Shown here: positions 32,660-43,641 of the stretch, in pieces
Layout of the letters: every line of letters starts with the position of its first letter
How positions within the stretch are numbered: position 1 is the stretch's first letter
NCBI GenBank assembly: GCA_014529385.2
Contig: CM043942.1
Coordinates: forward strand, 49,045,274 to 49,109,273
Direction of reading: 5' to 3'
From: Adiantum capillus-veneris
Lineage: Eukaryota; Streptophyta; Polypodiopsida; Polypodiales; Pteridaceae
Length of the DNA stretch: 64,000 nt
The notes under the pieces: generated by a model
Told to the model about the DNA's origin: nothing
Seen by the model: only the letters and a program-made list of their open reading frames with translations
Database searches by the model: none
Translations under genes and position numbers: made by a program

Positions 32660-33365
32660 AACATAGTGTGTGCACGTGCACGCCAACGTGTGTGTGTTTT
32701 GTATGATTTATTATCCATCCCTTGCGCACCCACCTCCATTTTGGGCGAGCCCCTCCTCGGCCAAAAGTATACTACCGCTCACTATTCGGCATGATTTATA
32801 GATTGCATAGTTTGGACTCAGATCTATTGCTCAATTGAGAGGACTAGTGCAACCCTAATGGTATGAGCGATGTCAAAGAAGGCCAACTAGCAAGTGTGCC
32901 TCATATCACATAGTGAGTAAGGGGGGAAATCTAGGAGAGAAGTTCCATAGAAAAGTTTAAATTGATGGGGATTCTTGGCAAAATTAAACTTAGAGAATAT
33001 GGAGTGAGGCAATCTCATCATAGACACTGTTCACACGGGTATGGAAGAATCATGGGCAAGGGTTCAATGACCTTACCCATAAGTGAAGAGCTAAATCGGT
33101 AAACAAAGAAAGGTGTGTAAGTTTGTGTGTGCACATGGCACCCAACTTGAAGTGGAAAGATGGACAACAAATTTAGTGTTTAAAATTGTTTTTTAATAAA
33201 TTACCTAGTGACTTTTTTATGAAACTCTTTGGATGACATTTTGGTACTCCTTGCGAAGTGTGAAAATCATTATGAGAGAACGTGTTTGCATACTGCACAT
33301 GCTCGAAATAAACCTCGCACCTACAAAATTTGAAATTTACTGCCAAATTAAACATTTGAAGGTGA
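32660..33365. other. No recognisable gene
   Basis: AT-rich DNA with short frames only. A GT-rich stretch near 32665-32700 is the only simple feature. Confidence 0.45.
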
Positions 33366-33369
33366 GACG

Positions 33370-33745
33370 ACCTCTTAAATAGTGGAAAATTAAATCTTAA
33401 AACCTTCAAATATACTCAATATGACTCTTAGTTGTACATTTTCCAAGTTTTGGAAAACAAGGGTGTGCGTTCGTGCACATGCACACGCTTGCCCCATGGG
33501 CTGTGAGTCAAAGAAGGCATTTGACAAGCAAGATCAAAACGAGCAAAGACCTATAAGAGATGACCTTTGAAATTGTGGAAAATAAATCTAAAAACCTTAA
33601 ATATATTCAATATGACTCTTATTTTTAGGTTTTCCAAGTTTTGGAAAACACGGGTGTGCGTGCACGCGCTTGCCCCATGGGCTATGAATTGAAGAAGGCA
33701 TTGGGCAAGCAAGATAAAAAAGAACAAAGACCTATAAGTTAAATA
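33370..33745 (+). repeat. Tandem duplication, about 190 bp x 2
   Basis: Both units contain CAATATGACTCTTA, TTTTCCAAGTTTTGGAAAAC, GCTTGCCCCATGGGCT and AAAGACCTATAAG (33370-33555 and 33571-33740). They differ by substitutions and short indels. The inner TTTTCCAAGTTTTGGAAAA is itself an inverted repeat. Confidence 0.8.
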
Positions 33746-33808
33746 TGGCATGTGACTCTGCTACTCTTAAGCCAATACAAGGCTTAGCATTTGTTCAACC
33801 GGTAGTGA

Positions 33809-33810
<2 letters not shown>

Positions 33811-33842
<32 letters not shown>
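33811..33842 (+). repeat. (GA)n microsatellite
   Basis: About 16 GA units with flanking GAGAC and ATGGGG sequence. Confidence 0.95.
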
Positions 33843-33846
<4 letters not shown>

Positions 33847-34275
33847 GGCCAAAACCAAAAATATTGGTATGACAATGACTTCCGTTAACATTTCAATAAA
33901 AGAGTAAAGTATGAGCATTCCGGTAAGATTAGGAAGTGAAATGATGAAAGAAAAATGCATGACACAGAAGAAAGTTTCAATAGTAGCGTGGCGATGGCGG
34001 TAGCAGGGTAGAAGAAGCGTGCAGGCTTCTTGGGACTAGGTCTCGCTGTGCATGAGTGTGTGGCATACTCCGGAGTGAGGTTTGTTCACCTGCGAGGTCT
34101 GCTCCTTGTGCGCCGAGGCCATTCTGGACCCACAAAACAGGGAGCTTTTGGACGTCAGCCTCAGCGGCTTGGAGGAGATGAATAGGGTAGCGCCAAGCTG
34201 CTAGTGCACCGCATCTCCCCCCCCCACTCCAGCACGCCCACCTCCACTCAACCTGCTGCACAATACCCCTCAGCA

Positions 34276-34380
34276 CTTAATAATCGCGATGGCATCATAG
34301 TTAATAATCGTTTGCAACATACGTTAATTATCGTTGGTAGCAAGTGTTAATAATCGTTGGCAGCTTTAGTTAATTATCAC
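34276..34380 (+). repeat. Five iterons of about 22 bp upstream of LINE-1 ORF1
   Basis: GTTAATWATCGTTKGCARC-like units start at about 34277, 34300, 34323, 34346 and 34369 (period 22-24 bp). They lie 120-220 bp before the first LINE-1 frame. They may be part of the 5' UTR promoter or simple tandem duplication in the flank. Confidence 0.8.
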
Positions 34381-34499
34381 CCTTGCTCTTTAAGACCTCC
34401 CTTTTGCATGGTACCCCTTTCACACCAGAGCCTTAAAGCCGGGAGTTTGCGGTTGGCCCAATTGTGGAATTGAGCGATTGATAAGCTACTAAAGGTTAT

Positions 34500-36065
34500 A
34501 TGCTAATGGAATTCGACGGTCTCGCCGTAAATGAGGACATTTGCAAATTCTCGCAGATATTAGCGGCAAGGAAAATGTCCGAAACGGAGCTAGCGGTGCC
34601 AATGAATATAGGCGGCGTCTTGGTCTTGAGATCGGAGCATGACACGGAAATGTCAGGCCCCAGCTCGCCAAAGGTATCAACCATGCAAGAGCTCAAAATT
34701 GCTTCGACCGAAAAAGTCCCCTCTGAGGAAACAGGAGTGAAAATGGGCTCAGCACAAGGGTTCAAATTCGAAGTAAAAACCATCAAAGACGGGGTTCCTC
34801 AGGGACCAATCTGTGTGAATGTAAATAAAGCGTCAAGTTCATCGGCTACTTGCAGGCCAGGTATATCGTTTGCTAGCATACTCAAGGGGCCTAACTCTAG
34901 GGATAATGGAAAAAGCTCAGCAGAAGGGATGTCAAGTGCAGGGGATATCAAAAACCTAAAGAATACAAAAGCTAGACTGCAACAAGAGCTCTTGGAAGTC
35001 AACAAGATGCTTGAGTCCGGCCCTAACAACAACAAAAGAACTTGCTCCCATTCAGAACTCAGTGTGCTGGTAGAAGACGGGTTGGTAGATCGAGCCTTCT
35101 CTGCTTTTAAAAATCCCTCCTCCACAGCATGTGGAGGTTGTCGAGGCTATTACTGTAGCGATTCCACCAGCACGGATAAAAAAACAGCTAGCCATCCAAG
35201 CTAAGATGACGCTTGTATTTGGATTCAGTGGAAGAATCCCGAACAGATTTGAGATGATCCAATGGCTGCAAGGCCCTCAAATCCTTGGTCATGGAGGAGC
35301 AGTTGAAAGTACTTCATACCTAGCTAACGGGTTTTGCTCAGTGAGATTCAAAGAGGCCTCTGATGTGGATAAGATCCTCGACAAAGGGCCCCTAGTATTT
35401 AATAGGACTACGGTGTGTGTGGTGCCTTGGGAGCTAGTGTTTCGGCTGAATCTTTGCAAGCGGTTCATCCGGTCTGGGTAGAGTTTGTGGGACTGCCTAG
35501 CTGGCTGTGGGATAATCTCAGGATGCTTGCTAGCCAATTGGGCACTCCCTTATTTATACCTAGTAAGAGAGGGTTTGACAGAACTTCAAACAGGGTTTGT
35601 ATAGGATGGGATTTGTCTAAAACGCCACCTAAAAGCATGGTTATCAATGTCGGAGTTGGGCTTGTTACCATTCCGCTAAACTTTGAAACTTACTTCGGGG
35701 CATGTTTTAAATGCAACAACTTTGGTCACTTTGCCAAGGATTTCCCATTGAATTCTAATGGTACTACAGCTCCGGTAGTACAGGGCCCCAATAAAATGGA
35801 ATCCCCGATGGGAGGGCTTGAGAAGCAGGGAGACAATAATGAAGGGACAAATACAAGGAAGGGTGAAGGAGGGATGGTGTGTGAGAAAATGGATACAAAG
35901 ATGAAGGAAAAGATGATGGAAGAATCGCTTCTCATACAACAAGCTTCTGAAGGTAGAGGAAATATTAATAGGATCATTACTCCTGCTGCTACCCCCAAAT
36001 TTATGACAGTAACAACGGCGATGGCTGTCCAAGTCCCGGGTCTGAAAAGAGCCAAAAGAGTGTAG
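34500..36065 (+). pseudogene. LINE-1 ORF1 (DUF4283-like region and broken zinc knuckle)
   Basis: The frame runs 34500 to about 35110, shifts to a second frame (about 35131-35440) and returns to the first (35415-36065). The middle part, LVFGFSGRIPNRFEMIQWLQ...GFCSVRFKEASDVDKILDKGP...VVPWEL, follows the DUF4283 pattern of plant LINE ORF1 proteins, which coat the RNA template. It is followed by WVEFVGLPSWLWDNLRMLAS and then CFKCNNFGHFAKDF, a CCHC zinc knuckle in which the last Cys is Phe. The tail is lysine- and methionine-rich. The two frameshifts and the lost Cys make a working product unlikely. Confidence 0.75.
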
Positions 36066-36287
36066 GCAGTAGTAAGAGACTCCAAAGTGTTGCAAGTCGT
36101 CAGAACGCTGGAGGTGAAAGGATCTAATGCATCCTCCACCCCTTCAAAATAAGGGGGGTTCATTATCCCTCTGCACAATCCATTTGCAACACTGCAAGAA
36201 AATAAATCCTCTGACTTGGAACCCCCAGATTCTCCTGAGACCAGGGGGGAATGATTCGGATGCTGAAGAATTCGTTCCTCTATCCCA

Positions 36288-39200
36288 ATGAACTCCGTAT
36301 TAATGATGGAGTCTCTCACTATCCAATCTTGGAACGTAAAGGGGTTGAAAACCCAGAAGAAGAGTACTTTTTTTTGGGAGGAAATAAAAAAGGAGAAGAC
36401 AATCAACTTTTGGGCCATTCAGGAACACCATTTAGACGCCCATAGCAAGAGAAAGCAGATGCTAGGAAAGAAACTGGTATTCTATAGAGAAGGAAATAAC
36501 GCCTTCAGTGGCGTCCTTAGCATTGTGGACAGAGAATTGGAGCGGAAGTTGGTTCTTGACCACCCATCCGGCAGGATCCTGCGGATTAGAATCAGATGGG
36601 AAGGGCGTCCCCTCACCATTGTGAATGTGTATAGCTCTTGCAATGCAAAAGATAGAGCCAAACTATGGATGCATGTCAGAGATACCCCTATTGAAGGGAG
36701 TGGTTTTTGGTTGGTGACTTTAACATGGTAGAAAAGATCAAGGATAGAACAGGATCCTCCAATGTGCTGGTGGCTGGCTCAGAAAGGTCTAAATGGAAAA
36801 GTTTGTGCGCAAAGTGGGCAATGATCCACTTATGGGATGTTGGCCCATGGAACAGCACTCTTGGGTTCACCTACACAAGCCTTCAGTATGCCCGCACTGC
36901 CTCCAGACTGAACAGATGCTATTGCTCGCACCAAGCTGACTGGATGCCAACGCTGATGGAAATGAAGGTAGTCCCAACAACAATCCTCTTGGATCACATT
37001 CCTCTGCGCATTCAATTTAAGAAGAATAAAGAGGAGGAGAAGGCCCCAAGAGGTTAAAAAAGAACTGTTGGTAACAGGGGCACCTCTTCAAAGACCCTCT
37101 TTTTAGGAATCTAGCCAAGAAAGCACTGGGTAAGCTAAAAAAATATGTCGACCTCAACAAGCACAATGCGTGGGACCTCTTTTCTCGGAGGATCCAGAGA
37201 AAGCAATCAACCTCAGGCCCCCAAATCAAGAAAGCTAGGGAGGATCACCTGTTGCATCTTTCAGTGGAGGTACAATTGCTTACCACTATAAAATGGGCAG
37301 ACTACTGAGGGCAAACACAAACGATGGTTTGAAGCCAAATCGAACCTCGCTAATGAGTAGATAGAAGATATAAAAAAGGCTAGACTTCTCTCTAGGGAGA
37401 TTTATTTGCAACCGGAAGCCTCCAATCAAGCTCATTTTTTTAGGGCTCTAAAAAAATCAAGAAGAGCCAGGGCCACGTCCGCTCGTTCGATGATGAGAAA
37501 GGGACAGCAGTTCATAACCAGGATGAAATGGCTGGTATGATGCTAGCTATCTCAGTCAAATCATTGGACGGCTGGAGACCCAGTCCCAAGAAGTGGAGGA
37601 AGCCAGAGGGACCTTACTACAGAGTGTTAAAAAGGAAATTCCCCACTCAGAAGCTAATAACTTGGAATGGGCATTTTCTGAAGACGAATGTTCACTAGCA
37701 TTGCAAGCCCTTGGCAAGGAAAAGTTCCCTGGTCGGGATGGGATGATAGTGGAATTCTATGCAGAATTTTGGGATGATCTCAAGGCCCCAATCACAAGTT
37801 TGGTTAATAAAGCCATGTTCGATGGGTCGTTGGAGACAAGTGTGAAGAGAGCGCTTATCAAGCCCATCCCAAAACAGATCTACTGCTCTAAACTACAACA
37901 TTGGCGCCCTATAATGATGATGTCGGTGGCCTACAAAATTATAGCTAAAGCAGCGGCCCTCAGACTAGCCCCCTTACTAACCAAGATCATCTCCCCCCAT
38001 CAACATGGTTTCATTAAAGGAAGGTCCATATACGATAACATATTGGCAGCAATGGTGGGCATAGAGTACGCAACTGTCACAAAGCAGGAGTGCATTCTAA
38101 TGCAGTTGGACCTGGACAAGGCCTATGACACAATAACATGGACATATATAGAAGCCATCATGGAAGCTCTAGGGTTTGGGCCGCGCCTCTGTTGGATGGT
38201 TCGTGTAATGGGGGCTGGAAGCTAGTCAGAGCTCCTATTTAACGGTAGAATTGTGGGCTCTTTTGAGGTTAAAAGTTCTATTAAACAGGGATGCCCTCTT
38301 GCCCCCCTACTTTTCGCCATAGGATCACATCCTCTAATCACGACGCTCGAAGCTAGTGCTGAGCGCGGGGAGGTGCAAGGCCTTGTTTTACTAGGAAATA
38401 GACAACTCCTGGCAAAAATTTTTGCAGATGATTGTCTCCTCTTCTTGAAGGCATGCCCCTAGGTCATCAAAAAAGCTCTGGAGATTGTACAAATGTTCTT
38501 GGTAGCTTCGATGTCCCAGTGTAATATAGAGAAGTCAAGGATGATTTCCCTATCAGAAAATGACTCATTTGATCCTTCTGTCTGATCAGGGGAGATTGTC
38601 ACAAAAGGAAAGATCCTTAGACATCTGGGAGCCCCTTGGGGGTGGATGTAACTCACAAGCAAAGATTCGAGTGGGTGCTTGAAAAAATCAAAACAAAAAT
38701 GAGTAGGTGGGAGTATGCTCTTCTCCCATTCCCAAGTCGGAAAAAAGTGATGAATGCCTTCATGATGCCTTATATTGCCTTCACTAGCCCGCTTCTCAAG
38801 ATGGCTAAGTGTCACTGGAAAGAGTTCTTAAAACCAGTAAAAACATTTTTATGGAAAAATAACACGAAATCTTCCAGGCCATGCCAATGGGCCAGTTGGG
38901 AGTCTGTTGCTTGGCTGGGGAATCAAGGAGGCCTCGGGCTTCTTAACCATGTGACCCATGCAGAAGCTTGTTGCGCCAAATTTGTGGTTTCCTTGGCTAA
39001 ACAGGATCAAGTTTGGGCAGTTATGATCAGAGATATGATAGAAGCAACTAAACTTGGCTTGAAGGGAGGAAAGTGGAGAGGGGTGGAGATTCATGACATG
39101 CTGCTTGCCCCTGCGTGGTCTACCTTAAGACTGGGGGGCAGCTCAAGAGAATTGGTAAGAAAATCCAATAGAGTAGCAGGAGTCTTAAAGTGGTCTACCT

Positions 39201-40260
39201 TAAGACTGGGGGGCAGCTCAGGAGAATTGGTAAGAAAATCCAATAGAGTAGCATGAGTCTTAAAGTGGGGGGAAGAAGACTGGGGGGCAGCTCAGGAGAA
39301 TTGGTAAGAAAATCCAATAGAGTAGCAGGAGTCTTAAAGTGGGGGGAAGAAGCCAGATACTTCAACAACTCCATCTTACATTGGTCCCCCTGGCTCTCCA
39401 AAGTTGTAGATCCTCCACAAAATCCCTATTGGATTGAGACAGCAAGGAAGTTGAATAATAAGGGTCTGATCCGACTTGAGCACTTCTGGGACAATGCCAA
39501 CAAGAGTTGGAAAACCATTGACCTTATGATTTCTCAGTACCAACTCAATAGCTTGGAGGTCTTGCTTGTCCACAAAGTGATGAAAGAACTTGACAATCTA
39601 GTGATGCCAAAATCTATGACTCGGAGTTGGACTGGAAAGCCTGGAAATGGCCTGGAAGCAGTCTCTAGTGGAGACCCCATAATAAAATCATTTATCAGAC
39701 AATGATGCAAAATAAGAATTGGTCTAGCCCCCTTAATAAGATATGGAAAAAGCAATGGCCGGAGGAAAGGTGGGAACATGTAATGGAGAACATATGGAAG
39801 CCAAAGGTTCCACAATACATGAAGGTTTTCTTATGGAAGGTTATTTGGGGTGCTCTACCGACGGGGGTGAAGATTCAGGAGAGAGGGATTGGGTTAGATC
39901 GATGCTTGGGGTGCAGGTTGACTAGTGAAGATCTGGCCCACCTTTTGATGGACTGCCCAGCTATAAAAGGCCTCGCAGGGAAAGTATGCAAGTGGGTCCA
40001 GAGAACATGGAAAATTAGTTTTTTCAAGACTGACCTATGCTTTGGAGGTAAAAACTCAGGTAGTCCTCGTCAGCACTCAGATTGTTAGATACTTCTTCTT
40101 TCATAATGTATGGCAAACAAGGAACTGCCGTGTGTTTGAAGGAGGATTTGACATGGCAAGCTTTGCAGAAATTATACAGGAAAGCAAAGCGCTAATATGG
40201 GCACTCGGGCGCAAGCATCAGTCGGAGGAGTGGTCTAGGACTACTTGTGCCTTGCTGTAA
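36288..40260 (+). pseudogene. LINE-1 ORF2: endonuclease, reverse transcriptase and zf-RVT
   Basis: The endonuclease begins at MESLTIQSWNVKGLK and WAIQEHHLD (36306-36440). GDFNM lies at 36713-36727 after a frame change, and SRLNRCYCS...LLDHIPL follows. The RT has LIKPIPK, HWRPIMMMSVAYKIIAKA, HGFIKGRSIYDNI, QLDLDKAYDTITW, then a TAG at 38223, SIKQGCPLAPLLF, and the catalytic KIFADDCLLF (38415-38445), followed by a TAG at 38460. The thumb and connector part is at 38636-39110. The zf-RVT domain, WKPKVPQYMKVFLWKVIWGALPTG, CLGC and HLLMDCPA, is at 39790-39970. At least four frameshifts and several stops occur. The catalytic FADD is preserved. Confidence 0.8.
39116..39345 (+). repeat. Three tandem 75-bp units inside LINE-1 ORF2
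   Basis: Units begin at about 39116, 39191 and 39265. They encode copies of LGGSSGELVRKSNRVAGVLK. The first two are in frame with each other because 75 is a multiple of three; the third is shifted by one base. Confidence 0.85.
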
Positions 40261-40449
40261 GTAGACGGAATACCGGGGGCAAACCTTGGCCATCGGTAGG
40301 AGTGGCTGCCCTTATAGCCGTTGTAATTATGATTCCTGGATGTTGTCATGGCTTAACATGAGCATGACAAAACCTTGTAATTTTTTCGGCTGCTCAATAT
40401 AATTCACTCACAATTGTGAGTTTTGCAAAAAAAAAAAAATAAAAAAAAA

Positions 40450-40789
40450 TCAATAAAAGAACCACTTGTTTGCTATCTGACAATCTGGCATGATTCAGGC
40501 TTATCTCTGCCCGAATCTTAGCTGATTGCCATGATCACAACTACCTACGATTGTAACCAAGCAATATAAGCATTTCAAACACTTGAAACGTTGTCCAATC
40601 TTTGATAAATATGTGGAATCAATGCACAAACATTTGTTTGTAGATTTCGTATACGCACTTTGATTGAAGATATACCTTGCTACTCAAGAAAAAGGTTCGA
40701 AAAAGAGCACAACTCTGTCATAGCAACAATAAAGACTTCAAAGAAGCTGACATGAAATTCAGAGTGGTGATTATTCCTCACAGAGTGTC
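40450..40789. other. No recognisable gene
   Basis: A 340-bp AT-rich spacer between the LINE-1 tail and the PPR fragment. Nothing specific is visible. Confidence 0.5.
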
Positions 40790-41286
40790 GGGTGCCTACT
40801 CCGCACGCTTACTCACACCCGCAAGAAAACTTTCGGTTTTTATCCCTAAGCTTTGTGTTGCTCCTTCTGAAGGCTCGCTAACACCTGCAAGAAAGCTCTC
40901 TGCTTGAATTCCTAATACCTCATCAGATGGGGTGAGACCTTGGGCAATCATCCGATCTCGCATGGACTGAGCCTCCTCACGATCCTTGCCATCCAGCAGG
41001 GAAACAATCATTAGCTCGTAAGCTGAAGCATTAATCTCAACCTCCTCAGCGAGAAGAGCCTTCGCCTTATCAACGAAACCTGCTCTAGCATCCACTGAAA
41101 AAAGACTAGTGTAAGCTTTGCAATCCGGAACATCGACTTTCTCTTTGAGGTTCTTGAAAAGAGTTTCTGCCTCCTCAACCAAGCACAGCTTTCCAAACCA
41201 TCCAATTAGCGTCATCAGAGTCTCCACCCCGGGCCTTATCGCCATGGTTTCTAGCTTTAGCAGCACATCTACCGCCCTTTGAAACT
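40790..41286 (-). pseudogene. PPR-protein fragment, copy 2
   Basis: The minus-strand frame 41266-40796 (156 codons, open) matches 15346-15852 closely: ETLMTLIGWFGKLCLVEEAE, YTSLFSVDARAGFVDKAKAL, then DGKDREEAQSMRDRM and two SFLAGVS phrases. It lacks the internal TAG of copy 1 and has a four-codon deletion after PSDEV. Similarity begins at about 40790 and ends at about 41286, inside the PPR array, so both gene ends are missing. Start and stop are arbitrary. It is a moved or captured gene fragment, not a gene. Confidence 0.75.
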
Positions 41287-41395
41287 AGGCTTAGCTTTCG
41301 TTCCCACCATGCACGTTTGGTACGGTGTTGTGCCATGTGGCGGCCCAAAGTTCATATGTGTGGCCCTAGGCATAGTAGACGTCGGATGTGACATG

Positions 41396-41925
41396 CTAAT
41401 GCTAGCCCGTGGAAATAAGAGCTTGGGTGTTGTGTTTGTGGAGCATAGGTTGTTGAAACAATGGGAGAGGTAGTATCTACATGAGTACGAGGACCTATAC
41501 AGTGTATACGATTGGTACACACTTGTAGGTACTGTTGCAGGCATTGAGCTACCATGTAGCGGTGCTTTACGAAAAAATGAGATCCATGGCATGTTTCTTT
41601 GCATGTCTATCATTGGGGTAGGCATGGTAGCTGTGGTGACATCAAGGGAAAGATGCTAATGCTAGCTGGTATGGTCCCATGGAAAAAAGAGCTTGGGTGT
41701 TGTGGTTGTGGAGCATAGGTTGTTGAAACAATGGGAGGGGTAGGAACTACATGAGTACGAGGACCTATAGGTGTATACAATTGGTACACACTTGTAGGTA
41801 CTGTTGCAGGCATTGAGCTACCATGTAGCGGTGCTTTACTAACAAATGAGGTCCATGGCGTGTTTCTTGGCATGTTTATCATTGGGGTAGGCATGATAGC
41901 CGTGGTTTCATCAAGGGAAAGATGA
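41396..41925 (-). repeat. Tandem duplication, about 265 bp x 2
   Basis: GCTAATGCTAGC starts units at 41396 and 41655. Both run through AGAGCTTGGGTGTTGTG, GGTACTGTTGCAGGCATTGA and CATTGGGGTAGGCATG to CATCAAGGGAAAGATG. On the minus strand both encode the phrases MPTPM and PLHGSSMPATVPTSVYQ, part of the unrecognised ORF interrupted by Copia. Confidence 0.85.
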
Positions 41926-42080
41926 GCTAGACTTAGAAAGGTAAAGCTATCACTTGTGGGCTTAGATTGCACTGAGACCCCTAGAGAAACAACATATGGA
42001 GGATCCATTGATCTTACCAAGGGAGTCTCCATTTGCGATAAGGTTGGTTGTTTAGCCTTCCTTGTATCCAAGAATCTCAT
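41610..42080 (-). pseudogene. Unrecognised ORF, 3' portion, of the interrupted element
   Basis: The open frame on the left side of Copia reads MRFLDTRKAKQPTLSQMETP and continues proline- and serine-rich (SLDETTAIMPTPMINMPRN). It is in phase with the frame ending at 47263 once Copia and one TSD copy are removed: the GAGAC duplication contributes the CTC (Leu) codon. The tandem duplication at 41396-41925 repeats its C-terminal part. Function unknown. Confidence 0.5.
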
Positions 42081-42085
42081 GAGAC

Positions 42086-42312
42086 TGTTGGAATTAGGGT
42101 TGCAGAGAAACACACACAGCTTGGGAGAGACGAAGGAAGCTCAAGGCACACAATAGAGAGTGTGTTACTTAGTGTGCAATGAAAAAATTGATAGCCCTAG
42201 ATTGATGGGCGTATATACAATGCATGGGGGAAAAAAACCTCCTAAAGAGGAAAAAAATGCCCGGCGGTCCTAGTGTGTTCACACACATCACTACCACATG
42301 TATAAGGTAACA
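42086..42312 (-). repeat. 3' LTR of Copia
   Basis: Adjoins the polypurine tract at 42313-42322 (complement of AATCCCCCCT). About 94-95% identical by eye to the 5' LTR. Confidence 0.9.
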
Positions 42313-42386
42313 AATCCCCCCTGGAGTGATGCGGTGAACGAGAGTTGGCACATGAGTAAAGGAAGTGCCATGCCCTGAGGACAGGA

Positions 42387-43641
42387 TCAATCCACAAAGG
42401 GGAGTAAGCCCAAAGATTTGTGGAAAGCTTCAAGCTTCTCACGAGACAATTCCTTTGTGAAAAGATCTGCAAGGTTGTCCTGTGTTGGCACATAAGCCAA
42501 GCTGATCTCTCCTGCTGAGAGCCTCTCCCTGACATAGTGGTAATGCACCTCAATGTGCTTTGTGCGAGCATGAAAAACTGGTTTCCTCGCAAACTGCCAA
42601 TGCGCTCTGACTGTCAGTGTAGATAGTGTTGGCAGTGTCCTGTCCAACACCCAAATCAGCCATAAGGCGTATGAGCCATACACACTCAACCATAGCTATG
42701 AAGACTGCCCTATACTCAGCCTCACAACTCAAAGTGGCCACAGTAGGTTGCTTCTTGCTCAACCATGATATACATGAACTGCCAAGCATGAAACAAAAAC
42801 TACTTGTGGACACTCGCGTGTCAAAACAACCAGCCCAATCTGAGTCCGAAAAAGCATGTAAGTCTAGCGGCAATGATCCCCCCTTGGGATAAAAAAAGCC
42901 AAGATGTAAAGTGCCACTAAGGTAGTGGAAAATCCTCTTGACAGCGTGCCAATGCTTAGACCCTGGGCTATGCATAAATCTGCTGACCTGTGAGACTGCA
43001 AACTGAATATCTGGCCTCGTGTTGCATACATAAATGAGGTAGCCAACAGGAGTTTGGTAAAGAGTGACATCAGCAGGATCACCAGCATCATGTAGACTCA
43101 ACTTCAAACCTGTTTCCATGGGAGTGGCAATAGGTTTGCAATCCTCAAGTCCAAACTTACATAGCAATGTCTCTTTGTAACTTTTCTGACACAAGGCAAT
43201 ACCACCATCACACTGCTTAAATTGTATACCCAAGTAATGATGCAACAGCCCCAAATCTTTCATCTTGAAAGTAGCATTCAAATCAGCCTTAAATTCAGAA
43301 ATATGTCTCTCATTTGGTCCAGTGATCATCAAATCATCAACATAAAGAACCACAATGAGAAATACATCATCCTCACGCTTTACATACAATGTGCTTTCTG
43401 TTGGACTGTTACGAAAGCCTCGTTTAACCAAATGAGTGTCAGCTTTCTCATACCAAGCACGAGGAGATTGCTTCAACCCATACAAAGCCTTCTTACATCT
43501 GCACACTTTGTCCTCTTGTCCTTTTATGACAAAACCGCGAGGCTGCGTTACATAGACTTCCTCAAATATGTCACCATTCAAGAAAGCAGTAACAATGTCT
43601 GATTGATGTACATCCCAACCAAATGAGTTGCCAATGCACAT
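42387..43641 (-). pseudogene. Copia reverse transcriptase and RNase H
   Basis: The frame from 43641 holds WDVHQSDIVTAFLNGDIFEE, KALYGLKQSPRAWYEK and the catalytic VLYVDDLMITG. It continues with DLGLLHHYLGIQF and PVGYLIYVCNTRPDIQFAVS. RNase H follows: AFSDSDWAGCFDTRVSTS, SWLSKKQPTVATLSCEAEYR, and IYTDSQSALAV. A frameshift near 42590 moves the end into another frame (FARKPVFHARTKHIEVHYHY...YVPTQDNLADLFTKEL), which ends at 42387. All catalytic aspartates seen are intact. Confidence 0.88.

Larger units (their letters stand above)
34480..40449 (+). mobile_element. LINE-1: near full-length L1-type non-LTR retrotransposon, broken
   Basis: The element has ORF1 (34500-36065), ORF2 (36288-40260), a 3' UTR with the palindrome ACTCACAATTGTGAGT (40406-40421), and an A-rich tail (40426-40449). 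LINEs copy by target-primed reverse transcription: the endonuclease nicks DNA and the RT copies the RNA at the nick. The order is that of plant L1-clade LINEs. Frameshifts and stops in both ORFs show it is inactive. No TSD was identified because the 5' end is not defined. Confidence 0.85.

Noticed and set aside
33977-34276. A 99-codon minus-strand gene
   Set aside because: No domain, biased composition, and no homologous copy in the window; likely chance frame in GC-richer DNA.
35726-36418. A 230-codon minus-strand frame
   Set aside because: It is antisense to the LINE-1 ORF1 tail and the start of ORF2, whose forward frames carry real motifs.
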